Notes: generated by a model from the sequence alone, not told the origin. DNA of 64,000 nucleotides from Maribacter antarcticus DSM 21422 (GCF_000621125.1 NZ_JHZC01000004.1:682001-746000); one strand, 5' to 3'; positions 27,360 to 37,018 are shown, counted from the first letter of the stretch. Numbers and translations: made by a program.

Positions 27360-28565
27360 ATGTTAGGCGGTAAAAACATCCTTTTAGGCATTACCGGAGG
27401 GATTGCCGCATATAAAATTACATTCCTTGTTCGTTTATTGATAAAAGCTGGCGCTAACGTTAAGATTGTTCTTACAGATAGCGCCAGTTCTTTTGTTTCT
27501 CCCCTAACCTTAGCAACACTTTCTAAGAATCCAGTAATCTCCGATTTTATAAGGTCCGACGCAAACATTACGGACTGGAACAATCACGTAGCTTTGGGGT
27601 TATGGGCAGACCTTATGGTTATTGCTCCCGCAACAGCTAACACCATGTCCAAAATGGTAAGTGGAAATTGTGATAATTTATTATTGGCTACCTATCTTTC
27701 TGCCAAGTGCCCTGTTTTTTTTGCCCCAGCAATGGATTTGGATATGTACAAACATCCAAGTACCGTATCTACGTTAAAAACCTTAGCCTCTTATGGTAAT
27801 CATATGGTTCCAGCAACCGCAGGGGAATTGGCAAGTGGCTTGCATGGTGAAGGCCGTATGGCAGAGCCAGAGGATATAATCAGTTTTATAAACCAGCAAT
27901 TAAGAATCGGGCTTCCACTTCAGGATAAAAAAGTATTGATTACCGCTGGACCAACCTACGAAGCTATAGATCCTGTGCGATTTATTGGAAATCATTCTTC
28001 CGGACTTATGGGTTTTGAGCTTGCCAAATGTGCAGCAAGACTGGGAGCCAATGTGGTTCTTGTTTCCGGACCTACTAAATACAACGTTGAACACGACAAC
28101 ATCACCTTGATAAGCATAGTTTCTGCCCAAGAAATGTACGAAAGCACGCATGAGCATTATGCTGATGCCGAAATAGTGATCTGTGCTGCTGCGGTTGCCG
28201 ATTATACGCCAAAAGTTATCGCATCCCAAAAGATAAAAAAGTCTGATGGCACCCTACAAATCGATCTGGTGAAGACAAAGGATATCCTTTTCTCCTTAGG
28301 GCAGGCCAAGAAAGACCAGTATCTTGTTGGTTTTGCTTTGGAGACCGAAAATGAAGTGGAAAATGCGAAAGGAAAGCTAAAAAGAAAGAACTTGGACGCC
28401 ATTGTACTTAATTCGCTAAACGATAATGGAGCAGGTTTTGGCGGGACCACCAATAAAATAAGTTTTTTAGATACCAATTCTACAATACAAACGTTTGAAT
28501 TAAAAACCAAGGCAGCCGTTGCTGAGGATATTTTTTATGAAATCATCAAAAGACGCTATGCGTAA
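27360..28565 (+). CDS. coaBC: Bifunctional phosphopantothenoylcysteine decarboxylase/phosphopantothenate-cysteine ligase
   Basis: Two steps of coenzyme A synthesis in one 401-residue protein. The N-terminal flavodoxin-like CoaC domain shows NILLGITGGIAAYK, catalytic-region His in WNNHVAL, and APATANTMSKM (the PASANT motif). The CoaB domain starts near residue 188 with KKVLITAGPTYEAIDPVRFI and has CAAAVADYTPK, then a KIKK segment. It starts 5 bases after rpoZ and overlaps the next gene by 8 bases. CoaE, the last CoA enzyme, is at 34.05 kb. Confidence 0.98.
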   Translation: MLGGKNILLGITGGIAAYKITFLVRLLIKAGANVKIVLTDSASSFVSPLTLATLSKNPVISDFIRSDANITDWNNHVALGLWADLMVIAPATANTMSKMVSGNCDNLLLATYLSAKCPVFFAPAMDLDMYKHPSTVSTLKTLASYGNHMVPATAGELASGLHGEGRMAEPEDIISFINQQLRIGLPLQDKKVLITAGPTYEAIDPVRFIGNHSSGLMGFELAKCAARLGANVVLVSGPTKYNVEHDNITLISIVSAQEMYESTHEHYADAEIVICAAAVADYTPKVIASQKIKKSDGTLQIDLVKTKDILFSLGQAKKDQYLVGFALETENEVENAKGKLKRKNLDAIVLNSLNDNGAGFGGTTNKISFLDTNSTIQTFELKTKAAVAEDIFYEIIKRRYA

Positions 28566-29451
28566 GCTTTTATTTTTCTTTGGCCTTTGTGTTGTTTGTA
28601 CTGCCTTGAATGGTCAGGAATTGAATGCAACCATCACTGTTAATGCAGATCAGGTTTCCCAAACAAACCAACAGATTTTTAAAACCTTAGAACGTTCCTT
28701 GACCGATTTTGTGAACAAAACAAAATGGACGAATAGGGTGTATAAGGAGAATGAGCGGGTAAACACCCAAATGTTCATTACTATATCGGAGTACGAGTCC
28801 GATCGCTTTAGCGGTACCATTCAAATTCAGTCTTCCAGACCAGTTTTTAATGCCTCGTATGAAAGTACGGTATTTAATTATAAGGATAACCAATTCAATT
28901 TTCAATATATAGAATTTCAACCTTTGGTATTCAACGAGAATGTTTTTGAATCTAACCTCGTGGCAGTCGTTGCGTATTATGCTTATATTATTTTAGGATT
29001 GGATGCAGATACTTTTGCCTTGGAAGGTGGTACCAATCAGTTCAGAAAAGCACAACAGATAACAACGCAAGCACAGGGAAGTAATTTTGCAGGTTGGAAT
29101 CAGTCTACTTCAAACAATAGAACACGATTTGATTTTATAAGCGATATATTATCCAACACCTACAAGGAATATCGTGTAGCCATGTACAATTACCATCGCA
29201 AAGGCTTGGATATCTTAGGGGATAATAATAGTACCGGAAAACAGGTGATTGCAGGAACAATCAATCTCTTTCAGATTATGGTCAACAGAAGGCCAAATGC
29301 CTTTTTGGTTCAGACGTTTTTTGATGCAAAATCAGAGGAAATTCAGAATATATTCTCAGATGGACCTAAAGTAGATATCGTGAAGTTAAAGGAAACCTTG
29401 AACAAGGTAGCGCCTTTTTACTCTGGTACATGGAACGATATTAGTTACTAG
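28558..29451 (+). CDS. DUF4835 protein, putative type IX secretion protein PorD-like
   Basis: From the ATG at 28558 this is a 298-residue exported protein: RKLLFFFGLCVVCTALNGQE is a signal peptide. Family features are QTNQQIFKTLERSLTDFVNKTKWT, VVAYYAYIILGLDADTF, FDFISDILSNTYKEYRVAMYNYHRKGLDI and a C-terminal FFDAKSEEIQNIFSDGPK. This is DUF4835, which I recall being linked to the type IX secretion system as PorD; that name rests on memory. An earlier in-frame ATG at 28537 would place charged residues before the signal, so I prefer 28558. It overlaps coaBC by 8 bases. Confidence 0.88.
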   Translation: MRKLLFFFGLCVVCTALNGQELNATITVNADQVSQTNQQIFKTLERSLTDFVNKTKWTNRVYKENERVNTQMFITISEYESDRFSGTIQIQSSRPVFNASYESTVFNYKDNQFNFQYIEFQPLVFNENVFESNLVAVVAYYAYIILGLDADTFALEGGTNQFRKAQQITTQAQGSNFAGWNQSTSNNRTRFDFISDILSNTYKEYRVAMYNYHRKGLDILGDNNSTGKQVIAGTINLFQIMVNRRPNAFLVQTFFDAKSEEIQNIFSDGPKVDIVKLKETLNKVAPFYSGTWNDISY

Positions 29452-29506
29452 GCCCTTTTTTCACTTCAGAATATAGAGTACCTTTACGCCACTAAAGTAT
29501 TAAAGT

Positions 29507-31159
29507 GTGCTATCTAACCTTTTGATTGAAAATTACGCGTTAATAGACAGCTTAGAAGTTGATTTAGCTTCTGGTTTTACGGTAATTACCGGGGAAACCG
29601 GAGCAGGAAAATCTATTTTGCTAGGTGGACTTTCTTTGGTGCTTGGTAAGCGTGCAGACCTTAATTCTTTGCGTAATAAGGATCAAAAATGTATCGTAGA
29701 AGCCTACTTTTTAATAAAGGATTACGGTCTTCAACCTTTCTTTGATGCTAATGATTTGGATTATGAAGAAACAACCATAATACGAAGAGAAATCTTGCCT
29801 AGTGGTAAATCAAGAGCGTTCATTAACGATACACCTGTAAAGCTAGATATCCTTTCTCGGTTGGGAGATCAACTGATAGATGTGCACTCGCAGCACCAGA
29901 CAATGCAATTGACAGAGAACGATTTTCAGTTCAAATTGATTGATGCTCTCGCTACTAATAAAGTTAGACTTTCTAACTATACAAATACCCTAAAATCTTA
30001 TTCTGCTGTTAAAAAAGAGTTGAACGACTTAACGGAATTTCAGCACAACGCTACCAAAGAACAAGACTATAATACTTTTTTATTGACAGAATTGGAAGCT
30101 GCTCCGCTAAAGGAAGGAATTCTGGAAGAACTGGAAACCCAGTACGAACAATTGAATAACGTTGAGTTGATTAAGGAGGAGCTATCCAAAGGGGATCAGC
30201 TTTTGAACGATGATGAAATCGGGGTACTCTCCTTAATGACTGAAGCGCGATCGTCACTTTTAAAATTAGCAGGTTTTGGAACCCAGTATGCAAGCCTACA
30301 TGAAAGAATACAATCGGTTTTTATAGAATTAGATGATGTAAATACAGAATTACAGGCTTTCCAGGAGGCTGTTGAGTCAGATCCTGGATTATTAGAAGAG
30401 GTAAATACAAAATTACAACTCCTTTATAATTTACAAAAAAAGCACGGGGTTTCGGAGATTTCCGAGTTGATTGCAATCAGGAATCAACTTTCAGATAGCC
30501 TTTTTGAAACTGCGAATGTGGACCAGAAAATAGTTTTAAAGACTAAGGAACTGCAAGAGCTGGAATCTTCGTTGGAAGAGCGAGGCGCACTGCTGCGCGA
30601 AAAACGAAACGGGGTAATACCACGATTAAAAAAGCAATTGGAAGCTGATTTGTCCCTTTTGGGAATGCCCAGTGCTTCTTTTCAAATATCTTTAAACCCT
30701 ACGGATAGCTTTAAGGCGAACGGGATGGATGAACTCTCTTTCTTGTTTACAGCGAACAAAGGTAGCTCGTATGGAGTACTTAAAAAAGTCGCTTCTGGGG
30801 GGGAATTGTCACGTATTATGCTGGTTATCAAAGCGATTTTGGCTAAGTACGAAAAGTTACCTACCATCATGTTCGACGAAATTGATACCGGAGTGTCTGG
30901 AGAAATTTCTAATCGTATGGCAGATATTATGAGAGATATGAGTGCAGAAATGCAGGTTTTCTCCATTACACACCTTCCACAAGTGGCATCAAAAGGGCAT
31001 CATCACTTTAAGGTGTATAAGACAGAAGAGAACGAAGGAACACGTACCAATATGAAAAAACTGGTGTATGATCAGCGCGTGATAGAAATTGCCCAAATGC
31101 TTGGAGGCAAAGAACTTTCAGACTCTGCAATGGCCCATGCTAAGGAGCTATTGAACTAA
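29507..31159 (+). CDS. recN: DNA repair protein RecN
   Basis: An SMC-like ATPase that acts early in double-strand break repair. N-terminal half: NLLIENYALIDSLEVDL and Walker A ITGETGAGKSILLGGLSL. Two coiled-coil arms span roughly residues 155-350. C-terminal half: ABC signature SGGELSRIMLVIKAIL, Walker B TIMFDEIDTGVSGE, and ITHLPQVAS. The length, 550 residues, is standard. The start is a GTG at 29507; homologues begin at LSNLLIENYALI, so no upstream extension is needed. It lies 55 bases after the PorD-like gene in the conserved cluster. Confidence 0.97.
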   Translation: MLSNLLIENYALIDSLEVDLASGFTVITGETGAGKSILLGGLSLVLGKRADLNSLRNKDQKCIVEAYFLIKDYGLQPFFDANDLDYEETTIIRREILPSGKSRAFINDTPVKLDILSRLGDQLIDVHSQHQTMQLTENDFQFKLIDALATNKVRLSNYTNTLKSYSAVKKELNDLTEFQHNATKEQDYNTFLLTELEAAPLKEGILEELETQYEQLNNVELIKEELSKGDQLLNDDEIGVLSLMTEARSSLLKLAGFGTQYASLHERIQSVFIELDDVNTELQAFQEAVESDPGLLEEVNTKLQLLYNLQKKHGVSEISELIAIRNQLSDSLFETANVDQKIVLKTKELQELESSLEERGALLREKRNGVIPRLKKQLEADLSLLGMPSASFQISLNPTDSFKANGMDELSFLFTANKGSSYGVLKKVASGGELSRIMLVIKAILAKYEKLPTIMFDEIDTGVSGEISNRMADIMRDMSAEMQVFSITHLPQVASKGHHHFKVYKTEENEGTRTNMKKLVYDQRVIEIAQMLGGKELSDSAMAHAKELLN

Positions 31160-31183
31160 TTACACATATTTTAAATATCTTTG
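31151..31183 (+). promoter_or_regulatory. Candidate promoter for fabI
   Basis: A TTG at 31151-31153, inside the recN end, and TATCTTTG at 31176-31183 match -33 and -7 elements of Bacteroidota with a 22-base spacer. The -7 ends 32 bases upstream of the fabI ATG, suggesting fabI is transcribed separately from recN. Confidence 0.5.
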
Positions 31184-31215
31184 ATTCATAAATCTAAAAT
31201 TTTAGTAGTATCAGC

Positions 31216-32022
31216 ATGGCATATAATTTATTAAAGGGTAAAAAAGGAATCATATTTGGGGCATTGGATGAAAACTCTATCGCTTGGAAAACAGCAATGA
31301 GTGTTCACGCAGAAGGGGGTACTTTTGTATTAACAAATGCACCTATTGCCATGAGAATGGGACAGATAAAGGAACTGGCAGAGAAAACAGGATCTCAAAT
31401 AATTCCTGCGGATGCTACTAGTGTTGAGGATTTGGAGAATTTGGTGTCCCAAGCTCAAGAGATTCTTGGTGGTAAGCTAGATTTTGTTTTACATTCTATT
31501 GGAATGTCAGTAAACGTAAGAAAAGGAAGGGCGTATACCGATGAAAAATATGATTTCACGGCAAAAGGTTGGGATGTTTCCGCATTGTCCTTTCATAAAG
31601 TAATGCAATCGCTTTACAAGTCAGATGCCATGAATGAGTGGGGTAGTATTGTAGCGCTTACCTACATGGCCGCGCAACGTGTATTTCCGGATTACAATGA
31701 TATGGCCGATAATAAGGCGTATTTGGAATCGGTAGCGCGTAGTTTCGGGTATTTCTTTGGAAAAGAAAAAAGGGTTCGGGTGAACACTATTTCTCAATCA
31801 CCGACGCCTACAACGGCAGGACAAGGCGTAAAAGGATTTGACAGCTTTATTAGCTATGCTGAAAAGATGTCTCCTCTTGGGAATGCCTCTGCGCAAGATT
31901 GTGCCGACTACACGATTACCTTATTTTCTGACTTAACACGTAAAGTAACTATGCAAAACCTTTTCCATGACGGTGGTTTTTCCAATACGGGTGTAAGTCA
32001 AGAAGTGATAGAGAAGTTTTAG
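31216..32022 (+). CDS. fabI: Enoyl-[acyl-carrier-protein] reductase FabI
   Basis: NADH-dependent reductase of the last step of each fatty-acid elongation cycle, and the triclosan target. Short-chain dehydrogenase fold: GKKGIIFGALDENSIAWKTA is the FabI-type nucleotide loop. DFVLHSIGMSVNVRKG and a catalytic Tyr/Lys region in YNDMADNKAYLESVARSFG with RVNTISQSPT follow. The 268 residues fit FabI (about 260-270). It is preceded by its own candidate promoter. Confidence 0.96.
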   Translation: MAYNLLKGKKGIIFGALDENSIAWKTAMSVHAEGGTFVLTNAPIAMRMGQIKELAEKTGSQIIPADATSVEDLENLVSQAQEILGGKLDFVLHSIGMSVNVRKGRAYTDEKYDFTAKGWDVSALSFHKVMQSLYKSDAMNEWGSIVALTYMAAQRVFPDYNDMADNKAYLESVARSFGYFFGKEKRVRVNTISQSPTPTTAGQGVKGFDSFISYAEKMSPLGNASAQDCADYTITLFSDLTRKVTMQNLFHDGGFSNTGVSQEVIEKF

Positions 32023-32082
32023 TACTTTCTAGTACGAAAAATATAATAATTAGGGACTTCAATAATTGATATAAAAGTAAAA

Positions 32083-33093
32083 ATGAAACGATCTTTTTCT
32101 TTTATTATACCTGTTTATAATAGGCCTAACGAAATAAGGGAGCTGTTAGAGAGTCTTACTGGTCAGACCTATACCGGAGAATTTGAGGTAGTTATTGTAG
32201 AGGATGGCTCTACGGTTTCTTCGGTAGATGTGATTTCAGCGTACAAATATGCCTTGGATATTTCTTATTATGAAAAATCCAATTCCGGTCCAGGAGATTC
32301 CAGAAACTATGGCATGCGCTTGGCAAAAGGCAACTATTTTATTGTATTGGATTCTGACTGTATTTTACCCCCAGAATATTTGGAACAGGCGGAGAAGAGT
32401 TTAGAAAACGATTTTGTGCATTGTTATGGAGGCCCGGATGCTGCACACGATTCTTTCTCAGATATTCAAAAGGCCATTAATTATACCATGACCTCTTTTT
32501 TGACAACTGGGGGCATACGTGGCGGGAAAAAAGCGGTTGATAAATTTCAGCCAAGAAGCTTTAATATGGGCATATCTAAAGAAGCTTTTGAGACTGTTGG
32601 TGGGTACGGAAACATCCATCCTGGGGAAGACCCAGATTTAACCATTCGTATTTGGAATAAAGGGTATAACACCAAATTAATTTCCGAAGCCTTTGTATAC
32701 CATAAGAGACGTATTGATTGGCGTACCTTTTATGTGCAAGTAAATAAGTTTGGAATGGTACGACCTATTTTGAACAAATGGCATCCTGAAACAGTAAAGC
32801 TCACCTATTGGTTTCCAAGTATTTTTTGCTTGGGGCTAATTACAGCTGCAGTACTTGCAGCTTTTAGTATTTTATGGCCTATTGCTTGCTACGGTGTTTA
32901 TTATCTATTACTTTTTCTGCATGCGTTTTTGAAAACTAAAAGCCTAAAGGTTGCCCTATTGGCAGTATTTGCTGCGATAGTTCAGTTTGTTGGTTATGGC
33001 TATGGTTTTTTAAAATCTACTATATTCACTACATTTAAAAAGAGTGCACCTCAAGACATATTTCCTAACTTATTTTTTAAAACTAATTCTTGA
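32083..33093 (+). CDS. Family 2 glycosyltransferase with C-terminal membrane helices
   Basis: A 336-residue GT-A glycosyltransferase. SFIIPVYNRPNEIRELLESL opens the nucleotide-sugar fold; VEDGST and VLDSDCILPPEYL contain the acidic metal-binding residues (DSD). GGYGNIHPGEDPDLTIRIW carries the catalytic-base region ED. Two or three hydrophobic helices near residues 245-316 anchor it to the inner membrane. It probably transfers a sugar to a lipid or polysaccharide precursor; the acceptor is unknown. It is linked to the YbbR-like gene by a 4-base overlap. Confidence 0.92.
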   Translation: MKRSFSFIIPVYNRPNEIRELLESLTGQTYTGEFEVVIVEDGSTVSSVDVISAYKYALDISYYEKSNSGPGDSRNYGMRLAKGNYFIVLDSDCILPPEYLEQAEKSLENDFVHCYGGPDAAHDSFSDIQKAINYTMTSFLTTGGIRGGKKAVDKFQPRSFNMGISKEAFETVGGYGNIHPGEDPDLTIRIWNKGYNTKLISEAFVYHKRRIDWRTFYVQVNKFGMVRPILNKWHPETVKLTYWFPSIFCLGLITAAVLAAFSILWPIACYGVYYLLLFLHAFLKTKSLKVALLAVFAAIVQFVGYGYGFLKSTIFTTFKKSAPQDIFPNLFFKTNS

Positions 33094-34055
33094 TTTTGAT
33101 TATAGAGCGTATAAAAACCGGATTAAAGAAGCGAAAAGTAAAGGTATTCTTGCTTTTCCTGGTATTTTCTGGCCTCGCTTGGCTCATTAACAACTTATCA
33201 CAATCATTTGTAAGTAATACTACGTTTATGTTGGAGTATGTAAATACACCACAGGAGCTTTTGTTAAATAAAAAACCAAGGGCGACTATAAATGTTAGAT
33301 TAAAAGCGGTGGGCTTTCAATTCGTAGGTTTCGAAATACGGAAACGCAAGGTGCAAATAGACCTTTCTAAGGTTAACGTAAAGGACAATCGGTATTATGT
33401 CTTACCAAAGGTTTACCGGAGGCAAATTGAAAACCAACTGCCTAATAGTATGGAAGTATTAGAACTGGAGAATGATACCTTGTTTATAGATTTCATAGTT
33501 CTGGTAGCGAAAAAAGTTCATGTTATTCCAAGAACTACTATTGATTTGGCTAATAATTATATGTTAGACGGACCCATAATTGTTGCCCCATCAATGGTTA
33601 CTATCAGAGGCCCAAAAAGTGAAGTGGATAGTATAACGTCTATTAGGACTTCTTTTTTGGACATAGAAAATATCACGGACGACTTTTCTCAGGAACATGC
33701 TTTGGTACTGCATAGGGAATTGACAAAGTCAACGGTAACGCCTTCTTCGGTAACTATTTCAGGAAAGGTGTTTCGTTTTTCCGAAAAGGTAGTTTCGGCA
33801 CCTATAACGATGATTAATGTTCCGGACAGTATTAAGGTGCGTATGTTTCCCGATCATGTTAAAGTGCTCTGTCAAGGCACTATTAAGGCTTTGAAATCCT
33901 TGGATATATCAGATTTTAAGATTAATGCTGACTATGAACAAATAGAAAAGGCAGCTGATAACAGATTGCCATTGCGTATGGAAGATTTCCCAGAAAACCT
34001 TAGCAACGCTACCTTATTGATTAAAGAAGTGGAATTTATATTGAGACGGGAATGA
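33090..34055 (+). CDS. YbbR-domain (CdaR-like) membrane protein, TTG start
   Basis: A 321-residue protein with one N-terminal membrane segment (VFLLFLVFSGLAWLINNLS) and an extracytoplasmic region holding YbbR-like repeats, seen in LEYVNTPQELLLNKKPRATINVRLKAVG and IVAPSMVTIRGPKSEVDSI. YbbR proteins regulate the diadenylate cyclase CdaA in Firmicutes; in Bacteroidota the role is not established. No ATG is available: the frame begins with TTG at 33090 overlapping the previous stop, or TTG at 33096. Its stop overlaps the coaE ATG (ATGA), so the three genes are coupled. Confidence 0.85.
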   Translation: MILIIERIKTGLKKRKVKVFLLFLVFSGLAWLINNLSQSFVSNTTFMLEYVNTPQELLLNKKPRATINVRLKAVGFQFVGFEIRKRKVQIDLSKVNVKDNRYYVLPKVYRRQIENQLPNSMEVLELENDTLFIDFIVLVAKKVHVIPRTTIDLANNYMLDGPIIVAPSMVTIRGPKSEVDSITSIRTSFLDIENITDDFSQEHALVLHRELTKSTVTPSSVTISGKVFRFSEKVVSAPITMINVPDSIKVRMFPDHVKVLCQGTIKALKSLDISDFKINADYEQIEKAADNRLPLRMEDFPENLSNATLLIKEVEFILRRE

Positions 34056-34636
34056 TGATTGTAGGACTTACTGGTGGTATAGGTAGTGGTAAATCAATAG
34101 TCGGAAAGCTATTAGAAGATATGGGTGTGCCTGTTTACAATTCCGACATACAGGCGAAACGGTTAATGCATACTTCTAAAGTATTGCGAAGAAAAATAGT
34201 CCAGTTGTTAGGTGCAGAATCTTTTTTGAATGGCACACTTAATAGAGCTTTTATTGCTAAAAAAGTTTTTAATGACAAAAATCTTTTGCAAAAGCTTAAT
34301 GCTATTGTGCACCCTGCGGTACGGAAGCATTTTTTAAGATGGTCGAAAAAACAGGACCATCCTTTTGTAGTCCAAGAGACGGCTTTGTTGTTCGAGAATA
34401 CTATGCAGGAATTTTATAATAAAATTATTTTGGTTACCGCACCGAAGGATATTCGTGTAGAACGGATAACTGCAAGAGACGGGAGTACCAAGCAACAAGT
34501 TTTGGAACGAATGGGTAATCAGTTGGGGGATAATATTAAAATACCTTTGGCCGACTACGTGGTAGCGAATGTAGATTTGGATGAAACTACAATAAAAGTT
34601 GCCGAAATCAACATGGCTCTCCTTGCATATTGCTAG
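34052..34636 (+). CDS. coaE: Dephospho-CoA kinase
   Basis: Phosphorylates the 3'-hydroxyl of dephospho-CoA, the last step of CoA synthesis. P-loop GLTGGIGSGKSIVG at residues 5-18, then VPVYNSDIQAKRLMH and NAIVHPAVRKHFLRW, all typical of CoaE. The lid arginine region is visible in RITARDGSTKQQVLERM. At 194 residues it is normal. Two consecutive ATG codons exist at 34052 and 34055; the first overlaps the YbbR-like stop as ATGA. Confidence 0.96.
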   Translation: MMIVGLTGGIGSGKSIVGKLLEDMGVPVYNSDIQAKRLMHTSKVLRRKIVQLLGAESFLNGTLNRAFIAKKVFNDKNLLQKLNAIVHPAVRKHFLRWSKKQDHPFVVQETALLFENTMQEFYNKIILVTAPKDIRVERITARDGSTKQQVLERMGNQLGDNIKIPLADYVVANVDLDETTIKVAEINMALLAYC

Positions 34637-34649
34637 CTTCTCAATGATT

Positions 34650-34676
34650 TTAACATTTATGTTAAGCTTAGGTTAA
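34650..34676 (+). promoter_or_regulatory. Candidate autoregulatory operator of the downstream two-component pair
   Basis: The segment holds the inverted repeat TTAACATTTATGTTAA (arms TTAACAT and ATGTTAA). The right arm, GTTAA at 34661-34665, repeats as GTTAA at 34672-34676, 11 bases on. Direct repeats with an 11-base period are the hallmark of OmpR/PhoB-family binding sites, and the regulator gene at 36305 is of that family. The site is about 44 bases upstream of the kinase ATG. A one-mismatch -7 element (TAAATCTG, 34698-34705) follows. Sequence pattern only; untested. Confidence 0.4.
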
Positions 34677-34719
34677 ATCCGCTATTTCCCTTATACTAAA
34701 TCTGTAATTTTAACAATTA

Positions 34720-36297
34720 ATGAATAAGAAGTTATTTGTGCTCTTGGTTATTCTTATGAGCTCATCCCTCATTGGATTGATAGTTGTCCAAAGTTTTTGG
34801 ATCAACAAATCGGTTGAAGACAGGGAGGAACAGTTTTCGAATATGGTGTCTGAGGCATTAAATAGTGTTACTGATAAAATTAGCGAAAGAGAGACCAAGA
34901 ATTATTTTGACAGGTATCTTCATGCTAGGGATAGTGTTGGAGAATTGGTAGATACACAGTTCACCAACTTCTTTTTCATAGATAGGGATGTAAATTCGAA
35001 TGAAATATTACTTTACGAACACGGCATACTAGAAGAGGACTATAGTATTTCCTCAACGTTCTTTGATAATCCGGATGGTAGCGATACCATAATAAGAAAT
35101 TACACAAGTAAGCGTAGAACTTCAATTTTTAAGGAGGACTTTTCTTTAGACGGTAAAGGATTTAGGTTGACGCCGCAACAACGGGTCGAAAAAATTGGTG
35201 GACTATCCGAATTTGATAAGTTGGCATTAAAAGAATTATTCAGCTCCAAAGCGAAAAGTGTTCCTATCCATGTAAGGGTCTCTGCTCAAGAGATAGAACT
35301 GCTCATGCAACGAGAGCTTGAAAATAGAGGTATAGAAATTACTTTTGAATACGGGGTGTATAGCAACGGTTTGCCTACTAAAGTAAAGTCTAAAAAATTT
35401 AAGTATTCGGAAAAAAATATTTACAGGGCACATATGTTTACGGATATGGAAGGGAGTTCCAATTTTGACCTATTGGTTTCTTTTCCGGAAAAGAAGCGGT
35501 TTTTGGTTAGTTCAATTCTAGGCATGGCATTGTTGAGCTTGTTGTTTACGCTAATTATAGTGATTGCTTATTCTGGTGCAATTTATCAGTTGATAAAACA
35601 AAAGCAGATATCTGAAATAAAAACAGATTTCATAAACAATATGACACATGAGTTCAAAACCCCTATAGCAACGATAAATTTGGCTGTAGAGGCTATAAGA
35701 AACCCTAAGATAATAGGAGATCATGAAAAGGTACATCGATACCTTACTATGATTAGGGAGGAGAACAAAAGAATGCACGCCCAAGTAGAAAATGTCTTAC
35801 GAATTTCTAAATTAGAAAAGAATCAGTTGGATATAAGTAAGGATAGGGTAGATGTTCACGACTTAATAGAAGATGCTATTACGCATGTAGATTTGATTGC
35901 CAAAGATAGGGGAGGATATATTCAGACGCATTTAAAATCTGAGCGTTCCGAAGTGCTAGCTAATGAAATGCACTTTACAAATGTTATCGTGAATATGCTG
36001 GATAATGCCATAAAATATTCTCAAGACGCACCAAAAATAGATATATATACTGAAAAAGCAAAGAATTATATTATTATCAGGGTAGAAGACCAAGGGTCTG
36101 GAATGAGCAAACCGGTGCTGAAAAAAGTTTTTGAAAAGTTTTACAGGGAACACACTGGAGATGTACACAACGTAAAGGGTCATGGCCTAGGCTTGGCTTA
36201 TGTAAAGAAAATAGTAGACGATCACCAAGGGGAGGTCTATGTGGAAAGTGAAAAGGGAAAAGGAAGCACTTTCTTTGTTAAACTACCTTTAATTTAA
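34720..36297 (+). CDS. Membrane sensor histidine kinase (RprX-like)
   Basis: A 525-residue kinase with two membrane helices (about 5-26 and 262-286) enclosing a 230-residue periplasmic sensor domain. The HisKA box has His310 in NMTHEFKTPIATINLAVEA. The ATPase domain has N box VIVNMLDNAIKYS, G1 VEDQGSGMSKPVL and G2 HGLGLAYVKKIV. The EFKTPI variant of the H box is common in Bacteroidota. The response regulator follows after 7 bases. The arrangement resembles the RprX/RprY pair of Bacteroides, known to regulate envelope and stress genes; the signal here is unknown. Confidence 0.95.
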   Translation: MNKKLFVLLVILMSSSLIGLIVVQSFWINKSVEDREEQFSNMVSEALNSVTDKISERETKNYFDRYLHARDSVGELVDTQFTNFFFIDRDVNSNEILLYEHGILEEDYSISSTFFDNPDGSDTIIRNYTSKRRTSIFKEDFSLDGKGFRLTPQQRVEKIGGLSEFDKLALKELFSSKAKSVPIHVRVSAQEIELLMQRELENRGIEITFEYGVYSNGLPTKVKSKKFKYSEKNIYRAHMFTDMEGSSNFDLLVSFPEKKRFLVSSILGMALLSLLFTLIIVIAYSGAIYQLIKQKQISEIKTDFINNMTHEFKTPIATINLAVEAIRNPKIIGDHEKVHRYLTMIREENKRMHAQVENVLRISKLEKNQLDISKDRVDVHDLIEDAITHVDLIAKDRGGYIQTHLKSERSEVLANEMHFTNVIVNMLDNAIKYSQDAPKIDIYTEKAKNYIIIRVEDQGSGMSKPVLKKVFEKFYREHTGDVHNVKGHGLGLAYVKKIVDDHQGEVYVESEKGKGSTFFVKLPLI

Positions 36298-36304
36298 AAA
36301 TAGT

Positions 36305-37018
36305 ATGGAAACAATAAATAAGAAAATACTTTTAGTAGAGGACGATCCAAATTTTGGAATAGTGCTTAAGGATTATTTGTCCATGAATGACTTTGATGTT
36401 ACGTTGGCAAAGAACGGAATGGAGGGTTTTGAAAAATTTAAAAAGGATAATTATGACATCTGTATTTTAGATGTGATGATGCCATATAAAGATGGGTTTA
36501 CCTTGGCTAGGGAGATTCGAGAAAAGAACGAGAACGTTCCTATCGTATTTCTTACGGCCAAAACCATGAAGGAAGATGTGCTTAAAGGCTATAAGGCAGG
36601 TGCTGACGATTATTTGAATAAACCTTTTGATTCTGAAGTGCTTTTAATGAAACTTAAAGCCATTCTACAGCGAAAGGCATCCAATAGTTTAGCGGATAGT
36701 AAGAAGTTTGAATTTACTATAGGAGGCTTTCACTTAAATTCTAAACTAAGGTTTTTAAAATACAAAGACACCGATTCTATTAAGCTATCTCCAAAAGAGA
36801 ATGAACTATTGCGTATGTTGGCGTTGCACGAGAATGATTTGATGCCAAGAGAATTGGCTTTGACTAAAATTTGGAGAGACGACAATTATTTTACGTCCAG
36901 AAGTATGGATGTTTATATCGCAAAACTACGGAAGTATTTAAAGGTAGATGATACAGTAGAGATATTAAATATTCACGGGGAAGGTTTTCGTTTGGTCATA
37001 AAGACAGAAACGGAATAG
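36305..37018 (+). CDS. OmpR-family response regulator (RprY-like)
   Basis: A 237-residue regulator with an N-terminal receiver (ILLVEDDPNFGIV, phospho-Asp56 in CILDVMMPYKDGF, switch Thr in FLTAKT, Lys in LNKPFD). A C-terminal winged helix follows, with LSPKENELLRMLALHENDLMPRE, and SRSMDVYIAKLRKYLK as the recognition helix. It is the partner of the upstream kinase and should bind DNA as a dimer on 11-base-spaced direct repeats. The repeat found upstream of the kinase gene suggests autoregulation. Confidence 0.96.
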   Translation: METINKKILLVEDDPNFGIVLKDYLSMNDFDVTLAKNGMEGFEKFKKDNYDICILDVMMPYKDGFTLAREIREKNENVPIVFLTAKTMKEDVLKGYKAGADDYLNKPFDSEVLLMKLKAILQRKASNSLADSKKFEFTIGGFHLNSKLRFLKYKDTDSIKLSPKENELLRMLALHENDLMPRELALTKIWRDDNYFTSRSMDVYIAKLRKYLKVDDTVEILNIHGEGFRLVIKTETE

